64,000 nucleotides of DNA, taken from Apteryx mantelli. Taxonomy: Eukaryota > Chordata > Aves > Apterygiformes > Apterygidae. Every line of letters starts with the position of its first letter. Positions within the stretch are counted from its first letter, which is position 1. Positions 11,892 through 23,268 of this stretch are shown piece after piece. Where the stretch lies: assembly GCF_036417845.1 (NCBI RefSeq), contig NC_089994.1:18060001-18124000 (forward strand), given 5' to 3'. Both the position numbers and the translations under genes were made by a program. The notes under the pieces are model-generated. The model saw only the letters and a list, made by a program, of their open reading frames with translations. It was not told where the DNA came from and searched no databases.

Positions 11892-13326
11892 CTTTTCTGG
11901 CTGTGCTGGGCGGTGGTGTTGCTGCCTTCCCCTCTGGAGGCTTATGCTTTTCAAAAGTTTTCTTTGCGTCGGCAACTTTAAGCACTTTCTCATCCTCCTG
12001 ATTCTTCCACCCCTTCCGTTCCTGCTCCTCCGGGCCCCCTCCTCCTGGAATCCTTCCTCCAGTTAGCTGGTCCGCGCTGCACTCAGCTGCGGCTGCTGTC
12101 TGCTTCTTGGCAAGCTTTGCTGCATCGCTGCATTGTTCCAGCAGCACCTCTGTCATTGCCATAGTCTTGCTAATACTTAATGCCAGACTCTCTTTGCTGT
12201 GGGACCTGGCTGGAGGGGCTGGTGGGGTATTTTTCTGACTATACAAATCGAATATTCCTGCATCTGCTTCACCTCCGAGCTTTTCCCAGCTCTCAAGGAG
12301 CTGGCTGCTGTTCTGTCTTGAAAGCTTTTCAGTGTTTCTAGCCACTGAAGCACAATTTGCAGCCGCAGAGACCATTATCTCAAGGCTCTTCACAACCTGC
12401 TTATCTTTCTCTGGCTTCCTGACTGGATCCTCTTCACTGGTCTGACCATTCCGGCAAAGGTCTGGAGAGTCGTCAGTCTGAGGGGTGAAGTTAACCGTCT
12501 GCCTAAAGCTTTCAGCTGCCTTGCTGCTTTCTCTTGGGATGTGTGAAACAGATGTTGTCGTCTCCTGTTTGCTTTGCAAAATGTAATCCATTAGCATGGC
12601 ATTTCGCTCAAAGCTATCCAACCTGATTGGGACTCTTGGTTTATTTTCCTCTGAGGGAGAGTTCAATGTCAGTTTATTAACTTGTCTGTTCTCTACGCTA
12701 CTTTCGGAGTCTGAACGGCTTATCTGCTTCCTCAAGGTTCCTTGGAAAGTGTTGATCATATTTACATTTGGACTTGCTGCCTTCTCATTCCCTGGGTAAC
12801 CTTCCTGGTGACTGAGATTTTTCTGAATCAAAGGTATCTTGTACTCTGTCATTTCCCATTTCCCTTCACATTCTGTTTCTCCCTCCTGGATCAGGCGTCT
12901 GTATTCACTTTCCTCCAGCCTATAAACAACAGGCTTCACTGTCCTGCTGGTACCTGGTCGCCGCTGGCCAACCTGTATTTCATAGACCTTTGGAGAGACT
13001 TCCCCCTCATTTCTCCTGCGCGCTTTTGAAACAGCATGTTCTTCCAAGCACAGTTCCTCTGCCACCAGCCCCCGCTGCCCTCTCTCACACAGACTTCTGC
13101 TCATCTGTAACTTGGTAGAGACATGCAGATCACACTCGGGGTCGGGAAGGTTACCTCTCTCCATCCTGTGCCCCAGGCCCTCCTGGCTGAGTTGATTCTT
13201 ATCTAGCAAAGTATAATCTTCACACGTCACTTTGGAGGTTCTCCGGGAAGCAGTGCAGTCTCTGCCGTTTGCCTTACTTGTGTCATCCAGTAGGTATCCA
13301 TAGTACTGCCAGGTAGAGGCTTCCAT
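11892..13326 (-). CDS. 478-codon exon of an unidentified gene (5' coding exon)
   Basis: An ATG in a good context (GGCCATGG) at 13326 opens 478 codons plus one base and ends at a strong AAAAG|GTGAGG donor. This is therefore the first coding part of a spliced leftward gene. Read through, the frame would stop two codons later. The protein is hydrophilic and probably mostly disordered. It has no signal peptide or membrane segment. Residues about 115-165 are a more ordered-looking block (PKVYEIQVGQRRPG, then VVYRLEESEYRRLIQ). A helical Ala-rich segment lies near 320-345. A proline motif PPAPPAR fits a class II SH3 ligand. A second helical stretch (SISKTMAMTEVLLEQCSDAA) precedes a Lys/Glu/Pro-rich tail. 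I do not recognise the family. It lies between SSH1 and the presumed CORO1C promoter, on the same strand as both. It could be a separate gene or a far-upstream alternative 5' exon of CORO1C. Confidence 0.7.
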
Positions 13327-14558
13327 GGCCAGGAGCTCAGTTACCTTAATCCCTGATCCAAATGCTTTGAAACTGGCCAGCCAAGGTTTCTTCCCACCTT
13401 AGGTCTTGACAGACTTTCAGCACCGCCTTCTCTTCCCTTCACTACTCCGAGAGACCGAGGCAGCTTGGAAGTCTCCGTGCCTGGGTCATGTGAATCAGCA
13501 TTTTTTAGCCTCATGGCCAGTGGAGATGGAAAATGCATGTTGGCATGATGCAGTCCATTCTCTGTGGCAGGGCAGGATGCTGTCTCCTGACACAACAGCT
13601 GTCAGAGTTGATGCTACACTGGTCCCTCCTCAGATATATCCCACCTGAATAACTGTAAATGCATCCCCCAGCTTCTAATTGACTGGTCCATAGCACTTTA
13701 CAGGCAGGATTTGTTACACAGTCACATCTTCCTTCAGGGACTCTCCCTTTTTCCCCCAACCTGTTGCAGCAGTAACTCCCTAAGGGTCTGTGCAGCAATT
13801 CTCTATGGCTTCCCTTTGATGTTGCTGCATCAGCTGCAGCTCATCTGGGCAGGATCACCCTCTGTCAGCTCCTCTGTGGATTTTACAGAGAGCTTGAAAA
13901 TCCACATCCGTACCCCTGGCGCGCTTCCCTCCCCTGCACCGTGTTCTGACATGAGACCAATTGTCACAGACGCTGTCTCCCAAACACTCCTTCCTTGGAA
14001 GCAGTGTGCAGTGCTGACGCTGGGCCTTGGTCTGGATCCCAGTGTATCTGGGAAAGATACTGTATACACAAAGTATTTAGGGCAGAGACAGATTGGCTGG
14101 AATTATCTGCAGGAATATGTTATTGTTAAGTGAATTACTGTGACACAAAAAGTATTCCTGAGATAAACAGAGAAGCCCAACGGCAGCCTCAGAAACAAGT
14201 TTCCCTTAAGAGACTCCAAAACATAAATTATCAAAAATCCCTATTAATGTGCTGGGCATTTCTCTAAACAAACCTTCGTGCAGAAAGTTCCTCCCTCCAA
14301 ATAATAATTCTGCCAAACAGGCTCCTGTAAATTCTCCGACAACAGCGGTGGAAGGGAGGGGAAAGTGAGAGAGCTTGAAGGACTCTAATCCGTTTATACA
14401 CAGCTCCGGATGCCTGACATTTCAGCAAGCCGTGGCACCAGTGACCGGCTCCCATCCCAGAAGCTCTTCCCCAGCGCTTTGCCTTTTATGGTGTACGAGG
14501 TGCCGGCTGCCCTATTTGTATCTGCTGAAGAATCCCAAGGCGGGATGCGAGAAAGTAC
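13327..14558 (-). other. Upstream of the 478-codon exon: possible 5' UTR and intron
   Basis: The frame stays open upstream of the ATG back to a TAA at about 13395, so the start codon is chosen on context, not on a nearby stop. A weak acceptor (GATCAG at about 13353) could begin the exon. Nothing else is recognised. Confidence 0.35.
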
Positions 14559-14760
14559 CTAGACCATCCCTGAAGATATGGAAGCAACTGCGCAGGCACC
14601 GCGGCCACAGCTCCGGCCCGCGCGCGGCTGCGGGGGCAGTGGGACCGGTGTGCCGCCCCAGAGCCGGGCGCCGCTCCCCGCGGAGGCTGACCCGAGGCAC
14701 AGCCGTGCCTTACCCCAGTGCCGGCCCTGCGAGGCTGGAAACAGCGCCCAAAGGTCTGCT
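14559..14760 (-). promoter_or_regulatory. Small CpG cluster, candidate promoter/first exon of the unidentified gene
   Basis: A block with many CpGs within about 150 bp (14586-14760) stands out from its surroundings. It lies about 1.3 kb upstream of the 478-codon exon. On the minus strand it is followed by a CTAG|GTACTT donor-like site (GTACTTTC at 14551-14558). A short noncoding first exon here is plausible but unproven. Confidence 0.35.
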
Positions 14761-17700
14761 CAGTTCTCAGCCAGCGTGCAGCAAAGTACTCCCCACCCCA
14801 TCTGCCCCTAGGCTGCAGGCGTCCCGCTGACGGTCTGTGGGGCTGAAAACCCTGCGCTACCCACAGAGCAGCGGCAGGCCAGGGTCACTGGTAGGAACCG
14901 GCCTCATCCACAGCCTGCAGGGACCCCAGCAGCCCCTGAGCACGTGGCCTAAGTGCTCACAGGGGCTGCATGGGTGACTTTTGGGCCACGGTCTCTTGTG
15001 GATGGATGGTACCACCGCTTCCTGCCCTCTCCGTGCAAAATGCTCCAAAAGACAGTGAGGGAAAGACCACTGGCCGGTGCCAATGTGAAGAAGTGAGAGA
15101 CGGCTTTTATCCTAGTCCTTATCAGCCTGTGAGCCAGCCAAGCCCACTCTGAGGAACACTTATCAACGCACATTGCAGAGCTGCTCTGCAGCGAGACAAA
15201 ACACGGTTTGTTACCACTGGAAGTTTTAAATCCACGCTGAGGCTGTCCAAAGCAAACACGACTGCTTCAGCAGGACCAGGGGCCAGCAGCCCGGCGCCCA
15301 AGGAAGAGCAGGGCAGCAGGAGACGCTCCCCCGCCGACACTGTTGGTGACAAGGGACCCTCTAAGCACCGATCCCGTCAGCGCCCCGGGGTCGAATACTG
15401 CCGCCAGCCAGGAGCGAGGCAGGTCTCAGCAGAGCTGGAAGTGTTCCCGCTGTGGGAAACTGTACCATGAAGAGGATGTGCTGCGAGGCAGGTGGGGCAG
15501 CAGTTACACTGCATACCTGCTGCCCGGGCGTAGTTTGCCTCAACACAGCGCGATGCAAACACGCTTATGTTGTCGCCAGAGCCCGGGCTGGGGTACTGCG
15601 CTGGGCCACGGACACGCGCTCTGTCTCAGGCCAGGCGGTCTCCCCTGTTGCTCAGCACGGCTCAGTACCAGGCGTAACTCGATCAAGGAACCACTTGGTT
15701 ACAAGCCTTACCAGCCTTAAAGACCCTGGAAATGCAGAGGACAAGAGGAGAGGAGTGCTCCAGTCTCTGCTTGCCAGTGATAGGAGCCAACAAGAAGGAA
15801 CCGCATCACCAGGTAATGTTAACTCCAAAGCTGGTTACGAAGCACTTATTATTTTGCTAGTTTTCACTTAGCTCAGGTGGAGAGGCTGAATAGGAAATAC
15901 TGAGACAGAGGCATGTGCAGGGCTGGGCTCTGTGTAGAAAAGGAGTGTACAAGAGGAGAGATTGTTTTAGAAAAAGAACAAGATGAAAACACATACAGGT
16001 TTGGGACAGATCCAAGAGAAGGGTGGGAAACCCTTACGTCTCACACCCTGGTCGGTAGAAAGCTGGAAACAGGAATCCCAGCACTGTTAGATCGCAGGCG
16101 CACAACTGTGTAAAGAGAAGGATGAATCTAGACAGAAAACCAAAAGTGGCAGGGAAAGGTGCTCTAAGACCTGCGCTCCGAGAGCAATGCAAAGTTGTCA
16201 GCCTGCAGGTGACTGCACCCTGCTTCCCCCACTCCTTTCCTGAGGGTAACGAAATTTTGCAGCAAAATTTTCTGACAGTCATTACGAGAGTGACAAGCTC
16301 TAAGGCCAAGTCACCTCTCCTTGGGATAAAACTCCTCAGATTCACACGTTTGCTTTGGCGTGATGGCTTGATCAATCATTCAGGGTTTTTCCCTTTAATC
16401 CATCTCTGCTCTCCCATGCCAAAGCCATCATCAGTCAGAGATAACATCTTGATTTCTTGATCTTGCCCTGTGTGATGGTCACAGAGTCCAGGGCTGGTGT
16501 GAAAGCTGTATGGTAAGGTCAGTATACCCTGATTCTTTGTCATCTGGAAAAGGAGATGGGTGTCATCTTCAGCCTACAAGGAGAAGTTTAACAAAATTAA
16601 GAACCCAGCTAAATTTGCAAAGCTGGTCCCCAGCTCTGCCAGCAAAACCCTGAGGGGGTAAAAAGCCCTGTTGCCCGAAGCCCCGCAGCCGAGCACAGTA
16701 GGAACCAGCAAAGGCCAGTACTCCGTGCTGGGCTGGGCTGCCCGGCTCGGCAGTGTTTTGCACCAGCTGCTTATTTCTAAGAGCTCCGTGTTAAACCGCA
16801 GGGAGGGTCTGACAAGGGCTTCTGTGGAGCAAAGAAGTAGCTATTGCTGAACTGTATGCATAAAAGGAAACGGCAGTTGCAGCAACATTACCACTGCTGC
16901 CCCATCCTTCATGCCAGATCGGGAGATACTTTTAGGGAATATGCTACGCCCAGTGTGAAGACTGAGGCTGGAGCAAATCCAACAGGCTGCCCATCGGCTC
17001 TCCAGCACCCCCCCATCCAAGGAGCTCTCAAAGCTGAAGCAGTAAGTAAAGCTACTGCTAGCAGTATGAAATGCGTATGTATATATGTCTACACACACAG
17101 TCTGCATTTATACACAACCACCTGCATGCAGCACTGCAGCCAGACCTTCCACCACACACCGTTGCAAACACCATACAGGGGACAATTCCCCAGAGGCAGC
17201 AGCATGTTCATAAACGGCCCCGTAAAGAACAAGCCCCACCTGCAGCACACCATAAACCGCGCCTGCTGCAGTCTCTGATCCCATTATCTTGGAATTTGTT
17301 GCAGAAACCATCTCTTGTCTCTCAGAAGAAATGGCAACTCTAAGCTTCTGCTTAGAAAAATATTTACATTTCTACCTCTTTAGACTGCCAAAGTGAGCTG
17401 TCCAGCCACGACCCAATATAAATAGATAGTCATCTTCCTGAGTCTGCAGACAGCCGAAAATGCATTGGAAGAGTGGTAGATTACCCTGTTTGTTGCAATA
17501 GGCTGCTAGCTTTAAAATGCAACTGTGATCCTTTGAGTCCTGTTGCTTCTTTCTGTGCATTGTTTTGGTCACCACATGTCCCAGAAGTAATGTCACTCAC
17601 CTGCCAGAACATATATCTTCCCACAATAACATCTTTGAAATACCTGCTCATCATCCCTGCAGTCACACAACCCCAACATACCCCATAGGGAACCATCCTC

Positions 17701-20700
17701 TTACTGTCAGGGGCAAAGAAAAGAGGTAGATGATCCTTTAGGATCCTGGCCTCCAACTCTATAGCACTATTCTGCTCAGTGACACTTGTGCACTGCTCCA
17801 CCACGGAGGTGAGGGAACACCGGCACCAGGCCACCTGCCACGCTGCCACAGCCACAAATGGTCCGTGGAGGTTTAATGCTCCGGCGACTCGTTTTGCCAG
17901 CAAATCTATAAATAAGTTCTCTGACAGTCATCAGAATCAGACAGAACTCGTGTTGCTCCAGATGTTGCCTGGTTTTGCCATAGCAACATCACAACAGGAT
18001 ATAACATTCAATCATAACAAGCACAGAAAAAGGCTTATAAACTTACCGGCAGTCACAGGGCACGCTTCAGCCATTTTATAGTCCTGTCTTGTGATGCCTC
18101 TTAATGTGCTACTTTTTAAAAGCAACTCTTACAGATGCAAACCTGCAAACAACTACTGCATAGAGATTTCCATCTTTGGGAAACAGAGATGAGCAGTGAA
18201 AGCTGTCTTTTAAATCAACCAAGGAAAGTTTGAACTAAACCAACTAACAGCAAACAACTTGGAGCTTCCTCGGAGTCTGACCCCGAATGGCACCAGTTAA
18301 GGGATGGCCCCTGTCCCAGGAATCCCAGAAGCATGCTACAAAGCGAAAGCTTTTGTCTTTCCAGACAGGAGGTCTCATGTACAGGAGCCTCTGGGACGCC
18401 CAGCTCAGCACGTGTCTTTCAGCCCTGCTGTGGCTCAGCACTGGAGAGTTAAACCCCAGGGTGTGAAAACTGCACATACAGACACGCATGCTCCCACCGC
18501 TTTCCTTTGCGTGTCGTTGGGTAAGCATGCCTGGGCAAACCTCCGGAGGCCTTGACACAGAGCCAAGCGCTCCTCGCTGAGGCTGCTCAGCGCGGGGTCT
18601 CTGTCTTCCCTCAGAGGATGGGACATGGGCCCTGGCTGCGGGTGTTGGACGCTGGTTCCTGTTCGCGATGAAGAGGAAGCGTCTCTGGCTGCTGCAGCCA
18701 GGTACCTGCCCTCGTGGGGCAGACCTGGGCCAGCACCGGCTCCAGCACCGGCCAGGCGCAGGCCCCGGGGGCAGAGCTACATTTCCACGGGAGGAGATGC
18801 ACTCAGAGCTACGGAGAAAACCAAGAGCGGCCAGGGGTTGGATCTGCAGAAAGCCCTCATTTGGCAAGCCATGGTCCTGAGGGGGGACGGGGCGGAGGAC
18901 AGGAGCAGCCCCCAGCCCCAGGCAGGGCAGGCTGCAAGTGGCAGGTGATGGGAAACCAGAACGAATCCCGGGAAATCTAAAGCGTTTCTCCTTCTCCCAC
19001 CTCACAGCTACGGAAGCAGGCAGCGGGAGGCCAGTGTCCTGCGAGCCCACCCTAACGCGCAGCCAGCGAGCCCGTCTCTGCCTCTGGGCCCAAGGCTTTC
19101 CCAGCCCAGCCTAGGGAGGCGAGCGTTCGGTCCTTCACCATTTCCAGACACCATCAACCCAGCAGGCGAGTCCCTGCCCCGCAGGCTCGCTTCCCCGCAT
19201 GGCTCCTACGCCGTGAGCGTAGCCCAGGCACCTGCCTCGAGGTGACACAGAGAGGCCAAGCCCAGCAAGCGCCGAGCGTGGCTTCAGGGTGACCCTTTAG
19301 AGAGCCGCCAGGTCAAAGCGAGATCCTCTCCTGCCCTTCGCTCTCACGCAGAGCATTGCTGCCTGCGTCCACACTGGAAGCAAAAAAACAGCTCCTGTTA
19401 AGGCTGTGGTTTAAGTCACTTAATTCATCCCAGCAAGCTTGCAGCCTAAGCGCCATACACGCGAGGAGTTGGCAAATTAACATCGGCAAGGTATTAAAGC
19501 TAGTGGCAAGCGCCATTTCTTTCCCAAGTGCAGCCGGCACAAGCTGGGTGCCAAACACCAAGCCTGGCAGGGGGCTTCTGCTCTCCTCGCATGAGGCCAG
19601 ACCCAGAGAGAGGGGCAGCACCCCGCACCTCGAGTGGCCAGAGGTGCCAGGCACCTACATGCAACAGGGCCAAGCGCCCCAGCAGAGAAGTGGCAAGTCA
19701 CACTCCAGGCCACTGCCCAGGCTGCGCTTGACTGATGGATGAGTGACAGCTGCCAATTCAAAGCCAAATCAGCAAACGAACAAAAATTCAGGAGTAGCAT
19801 TTCTTGTGGGGGTTAATGACTCTTTGAGGCAATTAGCAAGTTTGTCAGGGCTGGAGAGCATCCCCAGCCTCTGCTTTGCTGCTCTGCCAAGGTAAACACT
19901 AACATGTTCCTCCCCGGGCGGCTTTGAGAGCACGAACAATTCCAGGCAGTAACAAGACTCCTCGCAGGCACAGGAGACCAATGCTCACTGTTTGCCTTTA
20001 AAGGCAAAATTTGGTGAATGCCCAGGACGGGCTGGTCCCACATTGGGTGGATCTTGGGGCTGCAGCAGAATTGGCTCAGGGCAGAAGAGCCACAGCCCGG
20101 GATTTAGCTCGTCTGCTTTATGTTGGATATTTGCTCTTCAAAGGAGACAGTGTAGCCCAGGCCTGTGGGAATTAAGGAGACCACATGACTCTCGTAACAC
20201 CCCAAATAGAGCACTTCTTCGTGCACTGTGCAGGGATTGCTTAGCACAGGACAGGCACCACTTCCACGCGCACGACCACTGTGCTGCCAATATCCGCTCA
20301 GTGCTAGGGAACGTGCTCCAAGACACTAGAAACTTCTCCTTAAACCCAACCTGAGGTCTCTCAAAAGCGATTAGCCAGAGAATTACAGATTTCAGTCCTA
20401 TGCCCACCTCCAAGCATTAAATATGTTTCCATTTCATTCCTTTTCGATCTTAAAAACCACAAGTGAGCCCATGCCATGGCTCCGATGCGTTTCTGCACTG
20501 CTCGCTCTTCCAGCGGAGCGGTTAAAGCACCTTCAACAGCGCAAGGATGCAATCAAGAGGGATAAAGGCATTACCTGATGTGGCCTTTAGGGATAGCAGA
20601 AAGCAGCCACAACCAAAAGGACAAAGGGTAACACGGAGCACAGCCAGGAGAGACAGAACAAGAGACGACATGGGGCGAGGGGCCACAGGAGCAGCCACTG

Positions 20701-21045
20701 CTTCGGCTGATTCACGCCTGTTGCGCCCTTTCCTTTCCATCCCCTTCCGTGGGGCTTGTTCCTCATAGCCAGGATGATCCTTCCCCTTACTCATCACAGG
20801 GCCAGGTCCCCACCGCAGTCTTACCAGAGCGACTTTGTGGGCTTCGGTGAGACAACCAAGATGAGAATCTGGCTCCAGCTTTCCCGGTGGGTCCTGCCCC
20901 AGCGCCACCTCACCACCATGCAGGATGGCGGAAGGACGGAGGCATCTGCTCCAAACTGCAGAGCTTGGGCTGATGGTGTTTATGGCCCAGCCTTCCCCAC
21001 TTCCAAAAATGCTGCAAAGCTCATTTGTAAAAGGAAAAAAAAAAG
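14761..21045. other. Intergenic stretch between the unidentified gene and the SSH1 3' end
   Basis: Moderately GC-rich, especially 18500-19300, with many overlapping frames that have no family similarity, splice support or consistent codon use. No RNA gene was recognised. Confidence 0.5.
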
Positions 21046-21051
21046 TTTATT
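21046..21051 (-). terminator. Distal poly(A) signal AATAAA, probable end of the SSH1 mRNA
   Basis: TTTATT on the plus strand reads AATAAA on the minus strand, followed by a T-rich downstream tract. The preceding 100 bases are AU-rich with repeated TGTACTGTA-like motifs, typical of a 3' UTR end. Placing the SSH1 mRNA end here gives a 3' UTR of about 5.3 kb. Confidence 0.5.
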
Positions 21052-23262
21052 TTTCTCACAAGAAGCACATAAAATATACAGTACATTTTTACAAACAAAA
21101 GTAAAAAAAAGTGCATTATGCATCCCCTACCGCAAACGTACAGTACAAAAGATACTGCATATTTAAATATAAAACCGTAATTAAGAAATACAATGAAATA
21201 AAAGTAACATTGTTATCATAGAGTACAGCAATGCATTGAAACAGCTACAAGTTACTCATCCATCTACTCCTCTCTGGATTTATGGTCACTATCTACCGAG
21301 GATGGTCTCTGCCTCCTAGGTCCAGAAGCCCACTCTCCACACGGAGAGCAGACAAACGTTTGCAACGTGAACAGTGTGACATTACTGAGTTAAAGAACGC
21401 TTTTAGACAAGGGACAACCAGAAGGACGGCTATTGCTATAACACAGACCGACAAAGCATACACTGGAAATAAGGTGCCAGTTTTGTGCATTTCAGGTTTT
21501 ATATCAGAACGTGTCTTGGTTTGGATTACACCTGGAAATCCACTGAGCAAAACGTGGCCCTCCGTCTTTGGAATGTCTCGCCGGGCATCCCCTGTCTGCA
21601 CTTCTGCAGCGATGCATAGATAAATCGGAAACGATGGCACCGGGGCACCAGGAGCTGCAAGCTGCGTGGCATTTTCGTAATACACCCCATTGTTTTTGCC
21701 ATATACAGAGCAAAGGGGAAGCGGTTAGCAGTTCTGAGCTCAGCAGCGATGGGAGGACTGAAAGGTCGATACGCAGAAGTAGCAATGGTCTTACTGCCAC
21801 TGGAAACACCAAAAGCACCAAAAAATGAACAGCAAACAGCAGAGTTTAACAGCTCAGCAAAAATACACAGTATTTGTAAACTATTATTAAGGCACTCAAT
21901 TGTAAAAGAACAATTACGATACATGGGAGAGGAAAAAACATCTACCTTCTCATGCAACAAATCTAACGAAGTCTGCAAGCATCATAGGTTTGGCTACAAA
22001 ACCTTTGAAATGGCACGCTAGTGCTTCTAACGCACATTGGCCTTAAAAACAACTGATAATAAACTACGTCTCTATCCTGACAGTATCGTGTTGCACTAAG
22101 CAGCAATAGAGCTTCAAGTCTGATGAGCTAAATTGTGGGATTGGCGACACAGTCATGCTCTAATGACAGCTGAGTCCACGCAACAGGTTTTCGGTATCAC
22201 CGCCCAGGAAAGGCGGTCTACGCGGAGCTGCGCCCCGGGAAAGCAGTAGTTTGTATGCAGCAGAATTTGGCAGGCACTCAAGAAAACAGGAAGAAATACA
22301 TATGTTCACTTGCATCATTTAAGACCTGGGAATTTTTCTGAACTCGTTCAAGTCAAAGCCCCCACTTCCTCCCTTGGCTGGTCAGCAGCGGGAGCGCACA
22401 GGAACGTTATCTACAGCACCGAGAGGTACCGGCACGTCGGCATCTGTTCCTCCTGCTCAGAGCTGGGTCCCTGTGCGGCGATGGTCCAGTCCGGCCTTCC
22501 TCTGCCCTAAGCAAGTTGCCACGCTGGGGCAACGCACCCCATGCGGGAGCCGTGCTGAGGCGCCCCGGGAGCCCCTGCCGCACGAATGCCCAGGCGGGCC
22601 GTGCCCACGGGGCAACAGGGACAATTCAACGAGTTCTGCAGCTCTCATGCGTGGGCCTGAGCAGCCGCCCCTCGCTGGGGATCGAGGGCTTGGTGCAGAC
22701 GCTCGGCCAGGGGCCAGTCCTAGAGCAGTGCCGACTCAGGGCCCTGCATGCGGGGCCCAGGGGAAGAGGAAAACAAGAAAAAAGGGAACTACAGCATGGG
22801 AAAACGGACAAAAAATATGCAAGGCAGGCTGAGATCTGCCTCCCCATCCCAGCTCCACCAGACAGCACCAGCCCAAGCGAGGACACACAGGGACCTCGCA
22901 GGGACAGCGGTTCTTCTAGGAGCAGCCGCCCTAGAGAACGGATGAGTCTGAGCGCGACCACAACTTGTGTGCAGAGAACATGAACGACTGCAACTGGCCC
23001 TTGCACGTTTCAAGACTGACCACTGTGCTCTGCCCAACCCCGCGCACAGTGCTGCAAACTGCAGAGGACCTGGGAGCAGAACAGCAAATAAAAAGAGCCA
23101 AAGGTGGTTGTTGTAGCAGATGCTACTGGCAAAACCCTCAAGAGCCCTGCAGGCATCAGACAGTGCGGTGGCCTCCTAGGTGCCTCCCACCTCTTTGCCA
23201 TCACTTATAAACAAGAATCTAGATACAAACAAGCATAGTAAAAATCATACAAATATAGGAAA

Positions 23263-23268
23263 TTTATT
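23263..23268 (-). terminator. Internal poly(A) signal AATAAA
   Basis: AATAAA on the minus strand in an AU-rich setting within the presumed SSH1 3' UTR; a possible intermediate cleavage site. Confidence 0.35.

Noticed and set aside
12596..13029. Plus-strand frames opposite the 478-codon exon
   Set aside because: Antisense shadows of the long minus-strand frame, with no splice or start support.
18244..19050. 268-codon minus-strand frame
   Set aside because: GC-rich, Pro/Arg/Ser-rich, no known motif, no clear donor or acceptor, and overlapped by plus-strand frames of similar quality.
22374..22983. Plus-strand frames of about 150 codons in the SSH1 3' UTR
   Set aside because: No similarity or splice signals; GC-rich composition explains them.
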